Positions 28,966 to 37,170 of a stretch of DNA of 42,872 bases are shown one piece after another. A program made the position numbers and the translations under genes. The notes under the pieces are model-generated. The model saw only the letters and a list, made by a program, of their open reading frames with translations. It did not search any database and was not told the origin of the DNA. Location of the stretch: contig JADFGN010000003.1 in assembly GCA_022567695.1 (NCBI GenBank), forward strand, positions 1 through 42,872. The letters are read 5' to 3'. Each line of letters begins with the position of its first letter. Position 1 is the stretch's first letter. Origin of the DNA: Candidatus Poribacteria bacterium (GTDB lineage: Bacteria; Poribacteria; WGA-4E; PCPOR2b).

Positions 28966-29022
28966 GGGCAAGGCTTTCCCATAATATCACATTACGGTAT
29001 GGGTAAGAATTGCCCGTTTTTT
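28966..29022 (+). terminator. Long hairpin with T-run between nuoI and the large orphan gene
   Basis: Outer stem GGGCAA (28966-28971) / TTGCCC (29010-29015), internal loops, inner stem CCCATA/TATGGG, then GTTTTTT to 29022. It can end the nuoI transcript. It touches the 5' end of the next gene, so it could also act as an attenuator for it. Confidence 0.7.
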
Positions 29023-29044
29023 ATAGGTGTATCGATTAATTATC

Positions 29045-31897
29045 ATGGAGGATAAGCAACAATATAATCAGATGCAGGACTTATCACTCAACTTTATTTC
29101 CGACTCCCTCCTCGCCCTGACCGATAAAATTAAATCCGGTATTGAAGGACGTATGGATTGGGGAGATACTTTTGGTATCGGACTCGGCACGAAGCATGAC
29201 AAATATTTGCTAGTATGGACCCCCAAAGAATCCTCTGAAGGTCAGATTCTTCCTGGGTTTGATTCAGAAGATGGCAAACTCACCCTTAAAATGAAATCTC
29301 GGCCAGGAGCTTGGGTATCTTGGATCGACGAAGCAAAAGTTACCGCCGAAGCAACGGACGATTACGATCGGGTTCGCAAAAGCGTGCAGGAACTAGAACG
29401 TAATACCCGCCAAATTATCGATTTCGCTGATGGGGTTCTCAAGGATATCAGAGTCCAACACCTTGGTAAGTTGCTGACGTTACCCGAATTAGCCCAAGAA
29501 ATACTGCAGGTGGAATTGACAATCCCAAACACTGTCAAAACAGGTGGCTATATTCTCGCCCACTCTAAGGACGAGATCCCTGTCGCGAAAGTTATTATCC
29601 CTGAACAAACAAATATCCACCGTGTTCATTTGAATGAGGATGAACTCTTTGACGCAATCGCAAAAGATGGGTATGATCTGCTTTTAGTGGTTTTCCGTAC
29701 CCATATTAAAAATTATCCTGACCTTGTTGATATTAATTATTGTTTAACACTGGATGATTATTTCCGCGGAAATTCCCAACAGGAAGAGATTGTATCGAAT
29801 ACTCCGTCTTTTAACCTAGCTCAAGATGGGCATGAAATTAAAATTCTCCCAACCGCGACAGTCTATAACCCACTGCATCCAGATATCACCCAATTTGTAC
29901 CAGTCTCTTTTACCGCACCCGCCGAACAGATTCGCGAAGCCATTTCTCAATGTTCATCCGAAATTGACCGTTATGTCTCACAAGCAAATCAATATGCATC
30001 TGAAATTATGACCGATTTTCAGCAGCGTATTGATAGTCGGATGCATGCCTTGATTATTCAACCGGGACAACGCATTCATGAAAAGGTATGGGATGACCTC
30101 GCGGTTCAAGAACTGAGAAATCGGCTGCTTGAGTTTACGGAATTCTTCGGTAAATATCTGAGCGAAAATTTTCCTCCTGACGCGGCTGAGTTAAAAAAGA
30201 ATCAACTTCACAGTAGCATCGATCCACTGATTGAGTCGTGGCAGATTTCTGACCTGCGACAAACGACGCTTCAGCGTCTTATCCTTTCCGGCTATAAGTT
30301 GGCGAATCAAATGTTAGACCTAGCGACGGGGATGCACTACGACCTTGCTTTTGAAAAGTACTTCATAGAACCGGGATTGATTCAAAAGGTTGAATTTTTG
30401 GCACTTGAAAATGGCGAGTTAGTGAATGAAGTTCACCTGCCGGAGTGGACAAAAAAGACGGTGGGCGATCTGCTACATCGCTTTGCACTAAATTCTGCCG
30501 TGCATTCCAAACAGATCGAACGATTGCGAACCTTGTGGTTAGAATCGCTAGAGGTAGCGAACTTTGCAAGTCAACACAATCAGGAGTTTGAAACCATTGT
30601 CGAACCCCTGGTTAACTTGCTAATCTCCCCATCAGCTACTAACACGTTGCCTCGAACCTCGCGTCAGTCAAAACCAGCTTTTAATGGATTTGAAATTCCG
30701 GATGGTGAATTTCAGCGTATTCTGACGCGCATCAAGGATAATTTTTCGCTCATTAAGCGTTGTATCTTAAACGCACCGAAAGAGCGGGATAAATTGGCGC
30801 AATACTATTCAACCTTGTGGATGATACTGATTGATGGCAAGGTTCGGGAGATGTTATTCCAAAATGTCCAACCCATTTGGAATATTAACTTGAGTACGCC
30901 TTTAGAAACAAAAAGATTGATAGATTTGGTACTCAGTGGCGAAATTGTCGTGCGCGATGAAAAAGACCTCCAATCGCTGAAACGGAATCTTGAGCGTGCT
31001 TTAAGGGCAAAAGTAGGTAAGAAATTACAAGAGATAACGACGCCCTCCATGCTTGAAATTCATGGAGATACCTTATTGTGCATGCTACGAGATGAACTAC
31101 TCGCATACCAAGCAATGTTAGAGAAACGACTTGCGCGTATCACACATCCCAAGGTACAAAAGAAACAAGCCAAAATGAGGAAAGGACGAAAGAAAAAAAC
31201 CTCGCCCGAATCGGTGGAGGTCGAACTTCAGTCGATTGAAATGGAAAAGCCGAAAATTGCTGAAATCATTGAATTTTTGGCACCGTATGCTGAAGCACCA
31301 TCGGTACTGATTGAAGCAAGCATCAACCCTCAATCTGCCCAACTGGATGAGATTCGGCGACGGCAGGTCTTAAATTTTGATTTGCAGGAACTCCCGCCAA
31401 TTGAGAAAACGTGGCTTGAGAACATTAAAACAGTAGATGATTATCCAAATCTACGGGCGTTATTGCTAGAAAATAAACTCTCGATTTCCACAACTGGACG
31501 CCTTTTGATGGATTTAAGAAGAACCTTTCCTGACACTGGAATTGGGGCGAATTCAGCAAATGCTTTTAACGTTGTATTAGAACTGGTTCAAGAATTAAGA
31601 GCACTCCAAGATGCAGGCTACGATGGTCAACCACTGGAACGATTTATCGATTATCTTCCTGAAAAACTGTGGCGATGGGAGTTGACTCAAATCACTAACG
31701 AGGAACTTCCCACGCTGATAAAGGAAAAGGTTTTAGTTTCAGCAGTTTGCTATGAGAAAGAAGTGGAGGCTTTGCTGGAATACGTTGAACGATATGATCA
31801 GCTCCTTGAAAAAAAGTTTGTGCAGGGATCAGAGGTGAATAAACAGCGTGGCGTCTTAGAGGAAAAGTTTCAAGCAATCGCTGAAACCATATTGTAA
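29045..31897 (+). CDS. Large uncharacterised cytoplasmic protein (about 950 aa)
   Basis: I do not recognise the family. The protein lacks a signal peptide or membrane segment. A short N-terminal region has beta-like character (DTFGIGLGTKHDKYLLVW, then PGAWVSWIDEAKV). A second compact domain covers roughly residues 160-260 with TLPELAQEILQVELTIPN and LVVFRTHIKNYPDLVDINYC. The rest is mostly helical with likely coiled coil (EQIREAISQCSSEIDRYVSQ) and a very basic linker (KKQAKMRKGRKKKTS) near residue 720. No nucleotide-binding or catalytic motif stands out. Start is uncertain: ATG 29045 lacks a clear SD; GTG 29027 is in frame. A pseudo-dehydrogenase gene follows 29 nt later, so the two form a probable operon. 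Confidence 0.75.
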   Translation: MEDKQQYNQMQDLSLNFISDSLLALTDKIKSGIEGRMDWGDTFGIGLGTKHDKYLLVWTPKESSEGQILPGFDSEDGKLTLKMKSRPGAWVSWIDEAKVTAEATDDYDRVRKSVQELERNTRQIIDFADGVLKDIRVQHLGKLLTLPELAQEILQVELTIPNTVKTGGYILAHSKDEIPVAKVIIPEQTNIHRVHLNEDELFDAIAKDGYDLLLVVFRTHIKNYPDLVDINYCLTLDDYFRGNSQQEEIVSNTPSFNLAQDGHEIKILPTATVYNPLHPDITQFVPVSFTAPAEQIREAISQCSSEIDRYVSQANQYASEIMTDFQQRIDSRMHALIIQPGQRIHEKVWDDLAVQELRNRLLEFTEFFGKYLSENFPPDAAELKKNQLHSSIDPLIESWQISDLRQTTLQRLILSGYKLANQMLDLATGMHYDLAFEKYFIEPGLIQKVEFLALENGELVNEVHLPEWTKKTVGDLLHRFALNSAVHSKQIERLRTLWLESLEVANFASQHNQEFETIVEPLVNLLISPSATNTLPRTSRQSKPAFNGFEIPDGEFQRILTRIKDNFSLIKRCILNAPKERDKLAQYYSTLWMILIDGKVREMLFQNVQPIWNINLSTPLETKRLIDLVLSGEIVVRDEKDLQSLKRNLERALRAKVGKKLQEITTPSMLEIHGDTLLCMLRDELLAYQAMLEKRLARITHPKVQKKQAKMRKGRKKKTSPESVEVELQSIEMEKPKIAEIIEFLAPYAEAPSVLIEASINPQSAQLDEIRRRQVLNFDLQELPPIEKTWLENIKTVDDYPNLRALLLENKLSISTTGRLLMDLRRTFPDTGIGANSANAFNVVLELVQELRALQDAGYDGQPLERFIDYLPEKLWRWELTQITNEELPTLIKEKVLVSAVCYEKEVEALLEYVERYDQLLEKKFVQGSEVNKQRGVLEEKFQAIAETIL

Positions 31898-31926
31898 CTG
31901 AATCTGAGATTTAAGGGCGATCGAAA

Positions 31927-32820
31927 GTGAAAATTAGCATTCTCTGTCGAGGGCATTCAATGTTATCGACAGCCTCAGAAATTTGCCAATCCAATGTTGT
32001 GACCGAGGTCGCATTGCTAGACGAGAATCATGGTCTTTATCGAAACGCGATCCAAGATTTGCAAGAGGCGAATGCACTCGCAGGACGCGACACAGCCCTA
32101 TCTCTTTCCAGCGATGCAGCGGTACTCTCCGGCTCCCAAGTGGTCGTCCTGCTCCCTCCGTCCTCCCGTACCGTATTACGCTCTCCTCAAGCACATCGTG
32201 CCACGAACACTTCACTTGTTCGTCATTATACGAAAAACATCAAGCAGTATGCGCCGACGGCGAAGGTTTTAGTTGCGATGCCACCTGCACATTTTCTCGC
32301 CGCTTTTGTACAGCGTGAGCTTGACGCAGATGGAAAGCGGGTGATCGGACTCTCAAGTGGAATCGCTAGTGGCTATCTGAAGACCCAAATTGCAACCCAA
32401 TTGAGTGTTTCTGTAAGAGATGTTATGACATTGGTGATTGGTAACGACGATACGGTTTATCCGCTTCCGCAATATTGCCGTGTAAATGGGATACCGATCG
32501 ATCAGCTTCTAAGCCCCGATCAGATTCACGAATTGACTGAGATGGTAAATGAGAGACAGAGAAGATCAATTCACGCCGAGGCTCCGTATAGTCTATCCGT
32601 TTGGATCTCACAAATTATAACGGCAATTGCCTTGGACAAAAAAAGAATCATGAGTGTGGGGTCACTGGTTCAGGCGAGCACTTCAACCGCCTATCTGAGT
32701 GTCCCATCAAAAATTGGGGCTGATGGCGTCGAAGAAATCATTCAATTAGAGCTCACAGAAACGCAACGAGAGCAGTTCACCAACTTGGTTGCAAAGAGCA
32801 TGGCTGAACAGCATCAGTAG
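31927..32820 (+). CDS. Malate/lactate dehydrogenase-like protein lacking catalytic residues
   Basis: 297 aa with the overall MDH/LDH plan: MKISILCRGHSMLSTASEIC at the nucleotide-binding start, VALLDEN at the dinucleotide acidic position, KRVIGLSSGIASGYLKTQIA, and VIGNDDTVYPLPQYCRVNGI aligned with the GGHGDTMVPLPRY of MDH. The Gly-rich loop is degenerate. The catalytic His of GGHGD is replaced by Asn (IGNDD). The VLDSARF segment, which carries the Asp/Arg partners, is GIASGYL. The C-terminal SVWISQIITAIALDKKRIMS resembles the family helix. It is therefore likely a non-catalytic or altered-function relative. GTG start at 31927. It is linked to the upstream orphan gene. Confidence 0.75.
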   Translation: MKISILCRGHSMLSTASEICQSNVVTEVALLDENHGLYRNAIQDLQEANALAGRDTALSLSSDAAVLSGSQVVVLLPPSSRTVLRSPQAHRATNTSLVRHYTKNIKQYAPTAKVLVAMPPAHFLAAFVQRELDADGKRVIGLSSGIASGYLKTQIATQLSVSVRDVMTLVIGNDDTVYPLPQYCRVNGIPIDQLLSPDQIHELTEMVNERQRRSIHAEAPYSLSVWISQIITAIALDKKRIMSVGSLVQASTSTAYLSVPSKIGADGVEEIIQLELTETQREQFTNLVAKSMAEQHQ

Positions 32821-32912
32821 TTTACCCAAAGTAGAATTCAGAAAACAGAGTGTCCCGCTTACTTCCCCCGCCGAGAAGCAATTGAAGAAGCAGGTCGTTT
32901 CTTCACGATTCT

Positions 32913-35900
32913 TTATTTCCAAGGCTCCCCTTCAATCTGCAATGTCGTCGGTGTTTTGACTTTGATGATATACGCCTGCCCACCGACAATAGGTAAATCT
33001 CCTGTCACGGTGTTGAGATCTATTTCCGGATCAAAGCGATTGAACCGCTGGCCATCATAACTAAAGATTTCCTCGACGTTCCCAAGAAGTTCAGGCAGTT
33101 GTACCAAATCGCGGATACGAGACAAATCATCGCTCTGCAACGGCAACCCCGCAAGATTTATTCCGGCCTCGAGCGAAACAACTCCTTCCGGGGCGTCACC
33201 GCGAAGTTTAAGAGTGACGGAGTGCTTCATGATAGCGATTACCCCCGTGTGTGGTGCAAGCGGAATGTTGGCGGCAAGGGCATCGAGAGCCGTTGCGTGT
33301 TCAATCTCGAATTGGGAAAAGGTCTGAAAGCGTTCCTTCTGACTGTTGTAGGTAATGAGTTGGTGAACATTTTCGTCCCCACCGAGGACGTCGTAAAGAT
33401 CGCTGATGCGCTCCATCTGGCGCGGCAGATCATTGATGTGGGTAATTAGAAGGGGGAGATGACGGAGACTAATACCTTCAGGGAATTCAAGCTGGAATTC
33501 ATGAAACGTCGGTACGGGAGTTTCGCCGCCGAATTCGTATGCGCCGATGTCTACCGCAACACCAGCAATTCGCCCCACGCCATCAAGATCGAACTCAGGC
33601 AAATCGGCGGTATTACTGTCTCCTGCATTGATTGCTGGCGAATCGGGGCTCAGTCGAAAATCATCGCCTGCTGCATCCACAAACCGTGGGGCACCGCCGA
33701 TATTGCCGTCACGCCCGATGAACGACACATCCGATAAGAACGAATGACGAATAAAACTATCGGCAGTTGCCTGGCTGAAGTTTGCGACATCGGTCTGATT
33801 CTCTGCAAAGAGGGTATTCACCACTTCAACCTTCGGTGTGCGGACCTGCTCAAAGACCAGCAAACCAACGTTGTTAAAGGCAATGGTATTGTTGATTAAA
33901 CGTCCTGAACTGCCTTGCAACACGACGCCGTGTCCGTCCGTATTCTGGCTACGACTGATGAGGTTGTTAATCAGGATGACTTGGGGGGACGTTAAAACGA
34001 AAATCCCTGCGCCGTTGCGGCTCACGACATTATCGTGAATCAGGATAGTGTCGGTTGCGCCAGAAATCACGACGCCTGTATTCTGATTATCTGTAATGGT
34101 GTTTCCGATTAGGTCAACATTAGAGCCGTTCTGAGCGGCGATACCATTGCCCCCATTTTTGCCAATGGTATTTCCTTCAGCATGGACATCCGATTCGAGA
34201 ATCAACACACCTACCGTCCCACTCTCTTCGATGGTGTTATCCTTCAGCATCACTGGTTGGGGTGCCCCAGAAATCACCACACCGTGATCGGACTGTTGGT
34301 TCGCATCCCCGTCATCATTGGTCACGATTGTGTTGTCAGCGATTGTTCCCGTTGTTCCATCCCATTGCACACCACTTCCCTTATTCTGCGAGATTGTATT
34401 CCCGATTAGGTCGCCGACCGAATTGCTACAGAAAATTCCGCCTGTTCCGTTAGAGAGGAGGCGGTTGTTCTGAATCGTAAATTCGGCGTTACTCTGAATG
34501 CTGATACCTCTTTCCGCATTTTCGGCAATCTCATTTTCGGTGAGCGTGACTATCGAGCCGGAGACCACCACTCCAGTGGCGAGAGTTTGCACAATCCGAT
34601 TATTTATCAGCGTCGCTTCAGAGCCGTCCTGAATGAAAATGGAGTTGCCGTTTCGTTGTACATCGTTATCGTTGATAGTTGCTGTGGAAGCCAACACAGC
34701 GATTGCCGCATCGCGGTTGTCCGTAATCTGATTCTCCCGAATCGTGGCTTCAGAGTTATTTTGAACCGTCACGCCATTTTGCGCGTTTCGGATATGGTTA
34801 CTTTCAATCATTGCCTTAGAAGCATCTGTGATCAAAATACCACTTTGAGAACTTTCAATAACGCTTTCTCGGATTGTGACATCAGCCCCATCCTGTACAA
34901 ACACGCCCTCACGGACATTCAGATTTTCTAGTGTCAAGCCGATCGAGCCAAAAGTCACGATGGTTGCGAGAGTGGGTTGACTACCAGAAGCAGAAACGAG
35001 CGAAATAAAATTCTCTAGAATTTGCACGGTTTCATTGTAGTTTCCGTTATCGATCAATTCAATCCGATCGCGTGGTAGTGCCTGTTGCAAAGCAGCAGCG
35101 ATTGAGGTGAAATCTGCGCCTCCGCTCTGCGCAATACGAAGGGTTTGCCCAACGCGAGTCTCGGAAAAAACGGAAAATTCTTTCAGTTCCGCCTCCCCCT
35201 GCCGATCGACCACGCCGATTGCCAAACGGTGGGCATCCCCACCAGCTAACCTGGTGTAGGAAAACTCGACCGTCGCATTTTGCCCGTTTAGCGACACGCA
35301 ATTTTGGACCTCTGGCGAACCCACGGCTGCCGCGCGATCGCCTTCATTTGCAAAGTCGGTTGTAATCGGCAGAAACTGGGCTTGATGAAGCCCGTCCGAA
35401 TCGCTTAATTCGACACGAATGGTGATTGAGCTGGCACCGGACGGATACTCAAATGGAGATATGATGCGAATCGAAGGCTCTGCTTCGCTAACAAATACTC
35501 CCCCAGGATTGAAGAAACGGTTGACATCCAGAAGTTCAGCGCTGCATGCGGAAAGACGGTCTGGGCTATCACCGTAGGACATGATGAATGCGTCATCATT
35601 GAAATCGTGTTGCAATCCAAAAGCGTGTCCGAGTTCATGCGTCACTGTGACAAAATCAAAATGGAGACCGGAGGCGGGAACGTACGCCACACCACCATTT
35701 GGGCCTTTAGGACCGCCCACACCACCTGCACCGTTAATGACCTCATCGCTCACATCAACAGCAACAAGGTAGATATTGTCCTCCAGCGAAAACTGTGTTT
35801 CAATTTCGACCTCGACGTTGTCGCTGGTGTTTGCACCTCGGTAGTGGCTGTCAGGAAACTGACCGTCGACGGGGTGAACAATCGCTTGTCCCAACGTATC

Positions 35901-36221
35901 AGTCTCAAAGGCGAAGGTCTTGCGACCAAACCCGTGTGCTTGCATTTCATCGGCGTAAAAGGCTTGTGCATTTCTAATCAGCGCATCCAACTGTATTGGA
36001 ACTTCTGGCAGAAATGAGCGGTCGCTCGGAATAAAATAGATCAACCGAACCACAAACGGATCGACGGCTGCAAGGCGATTAAACTGATAGGGTTTCCGCT
36101 CGTCTGCGCGGAACCGGTAAAAAGGCAACGGTTTACATCTGAACGCCTGTTGCGCCGGAACAAGATGAATTGGTATCAATATAAATGCAAGTGATAAGCA
36201 CAGAGATCGAAAGTAACTCAT
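32913..36221 (-). CDS. Secreted zinc metalloprotease / right-handed beta-helix protein
   Basis: 1102 aa. Signal peptide MSYFRSLCLSLAFILIPIHL...AQQ. Residues 195-205 hold the zincin motif HELGHAFGLQHD (ligands H195, H199, H205; base E196) with a Met-turn IMSYG, so the N-terminal part is a metzincin-type protease. An Ig-like segment follows, then from about residue 390 to 860 many parallel-helix coils (IRNAQNGVTVQNNSEATIRE style) of the NosD/pectate-lyase kind. The C-terminus has two related units of about 90 residues, starting near FPEGISLRHLPL and VVSLEAGINLAGLPLQ. ATG 36221 is preferred over 36284 because AGGAGA precedes it and the signal peptide begins there. Likely a surface or extracellular glycan- or protein-binding enzyme. 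Confidence 0.85.
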   Translation of the reverse strand: MSYFRSLCLSLAFILIPIHLVPAQQAFRCKPLPFYRFRADERKPYQFNRLAAVDPFVVRLIYFIPSDRSFLPEVPIQLDALIRNAQAFYADEMQAHGFGRKTFAFETDTLGQAIVHPVDGQFPDSHYRGANTSDNVEVEIETQFSLEDNIYLVAVDVSDEVINGAGGVGGPKGPNGGVAYVPASGLHFDFVTVTHELGHAFGLQHDFNDDAFIMSYGDSPDRLSACSAELLDVNRFFNPGGVFVSEAEPSIRIISPFEYPSGASSITIRVELSDSDGLHQAQFLPITTDFANEGDRAAAVGSPEVQNCVSLNGQNATVEFSYTRLAGGDAHRLAIGVVDRQGEAELKEFSVFSETRVGQTLRIAQSGGADFTSIAAALQQALPRDRIELIDNGNYNETVQILENFISLVSASGSQPTLATIVTFGSIGLTLENLNVREGVFVQDGADVTIRESVIESSQSGILITDASKAMIESNHIRNAQNGVTVQNNSEATIRENQITDNRDAAIAVLASTATINDNDVQRNGNSIFIQDGSEATLINNRIVQTLATGVVVSGSIVTLTENEIAENAERGISIQSNAEFTIQNNRLLSNGTGGIFCSNSVGDLIGNTISQNKGSGVQWDGTTGTIADNTIVTNDDGDANQQSDHGVVISGAPQPVMLKDNTIEESGTVGVLILESDVHAEGNTIGKNGGNGIAAQNGSNVDLIGNTITDNQNTGVVISGATDTILIHDNVVSRNGAGIFVLTSPQVILINNLISRSQNTDGHGVVLQGSSGRLINNTIAFNNVGLLVFEQVRTPKVEVVNTLFAENQTDVANFSQATADSFIRHSFLSDVSFIGRDGNIGGAPRFVDAAGDDFRLSPDSPAINAGDSNTADLPEFDLDGVGRIAGVAVDIGAYEFGGETPVPTFHEFQLEFPEGISLRHLPLLITHINDLPRQMERISDLYDVLGGDENVHQLITYNSQKERFQTFSQFEIEHATALDALAANIPLAPHTGVIAIMKHSVTLKLRGDAPEGVVSLEAGINLAGLPLQSDDLSRIRDLVQLPELLGNVEEIFSYDGQRFNRFDPEIDLNTVTGDLPIVGGQAYIIKVKTPTTLQIEGEPWK

Positions 36222-36270
36222 TAAATTTCTCCTGATGATAACGTTGATCGTATCTGAGTCCGTGTTGGAA

Positions 36271-36290
36271 CCGAATTTTTGCAAATTCGG
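36271..36290. promoter_or_regulatory. Perfect palindrome in a divergent promoter region
   Basis: CCGAATTT (36271-36278) and AAATTCGG (36283-36290) with a 4-nt centre, between the start of the minus-strand protease gene and the plus-strand small gene. It could be an operator or a small hairpin. No clear -35/-10 pair flanks it. Confidence 0.4.
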
Positions 36291-36399
36291 CTACTATTTT
36301 ACACAGCATTACTTACACCAGAAAAGGATGAGGCAGATTAACTGCAGTTATGATACAATAATTTCGCGATATTTTGCAATTGGATTGGAGGTGAGAACC

Positions 36400-36630
36400 G
36401 TGAAACAGAAAAAGTCTAAGTATCCCCCTCATACACGACCTCCGGTATTTAAGCCGGGTAGCTATGGTGAATATCTGCACCAGCACCCGGAAGTTGCCGA
36501 TGAGGGTTTGAGAAAAATGGGACTAGAACTAGATGAAATTGACAAGCTCTTGATGGAAGGCTGGACAATTGAGATTCATTTGAATAACTTCAAAAATGCG
36601 ACGTATAAGAAAATCAAAAAAAATCCATGA
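36400..36630 (+). CDS. Small protein of unknown function, possible antitoxin partner
   Basis: 76 aa. GTG 36400 is the start because GGAGGTGA lies at 36387-36394 in front of it. The frame continues upstream to 36235 without support. The protein is charged, with basic N- and C-termini (MKQKKSKYPPHTRPPVFKPG; KNATYKKIKKNP) and a short helical centre (EVADEGLRKMGLELDEIDKL, LMEGWTIEIH). No family is recognised. The next gene starts within or just after its end, so the two are co-translated. This pairing with a DUF6516/TumE-like product suggests, but does not show, a toxin-antitoxin unit. Confidence 0.65.
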   Translation: MKQKKSKYPPHTRPPVFKPGSYGEYLHQHPEVADEGLRKMGLELDEIDKLLMEGWTIEIHLNNFKNATYKKIKKNP

Positions 36631-37165
36631 GGCGAGGAGGCATTGGCATGAGCAGTCTCGTGTTTTTACAAAATATACCCAAATCATCGCTCGCATGGAC
36701 GCTATCACAGTAGAGATTCAGGACGACGGCGTAAGCATGTTCTACCTCCCATCACGAGCGACTTTTGAACGTATCACCCCGAATTCTGAACCGGTTGGTC
36801 TCGTTTTCACGGATGGTTCATTTCTCGCCGTGAAGCAAATCTTTGAGTACGGTTTTCCAGATGATGCCGCAACGGAACCGAGGTTCTATTTTCATGAGTA
36901 CGGCTATCATTACCAACGCCCACAGGATGGGATCTTCTTTCGGTACGACTATCATCCAGAAGTTGGTGCTCTCCAAACTCACCCGCTATATCATCTCCAT
37001 GCCACGGGCTGGGTTCAAGGTGCAGAAAAGCTACCACAAGTGCCACGCTTTCCCGTGTCTCCCATGACTCTTGAAGATGTTTTGGAACTCATACGTATCA
37101 CTTTTTCTTGTCAAGACATTCATGATAACTCTTCAAGCAGTGCCCCCACTTCATACAAAAGATAG
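36596..37165 (+). CDS. DUF6516/TumE-like protein, possible toxin
   Basis: Up to 189 aa. The C-terminal half (YGYHYQRPQDGIFFRYDYHP, then EVGALQTHPLYHLHATGW) resembles the YxYQ...FRYD...HPE...HxxHxH pattern I associate with DUF6516/TumE proteins, and SPMTLEDVLELI matches their terminal helix. The central GLVFTDGSFLAVKQIFEYG is also compatible. The start is unclear. ATG 36596 overlaps the upstream gene and lacks an SD; ATG 36695 also lacks one. The only good SD (GAGGAGG, 36634-36640) serves ATG 36648 in a different frame that stops after 20 codons. A single-base indel near 36663-36667 would join that start to this frame. TumE identity is a memory-based match. Confidence 0.55.
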   Translation: MRRIRKSKKIHEARRHWHEQSRVFTKYTQIIARMDAITVEIQDDGVSMFYLPSRATFERITPNSEPVGLVFTDGSFLAVKQIFEYGFPDDAATEPRFYFHEYGYHYQRPQDGIFFRYDYHPEVGALQTHPLYHLHATGWVQGAEKLPQVPRFPVSPMTLEDVLELIRITFSCQDIHDNSSSSAPTSYKR

Positions 37166-37170
37166 TTATA

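Noticed and set aside
32821-32912. Weak hairpin GAAGAA/TTCTTC as terminator between convergent genes
   Set aside because: The stem is only six A/T-rich pairs and the following tract is interrupted, so it is not a supportable terminator.
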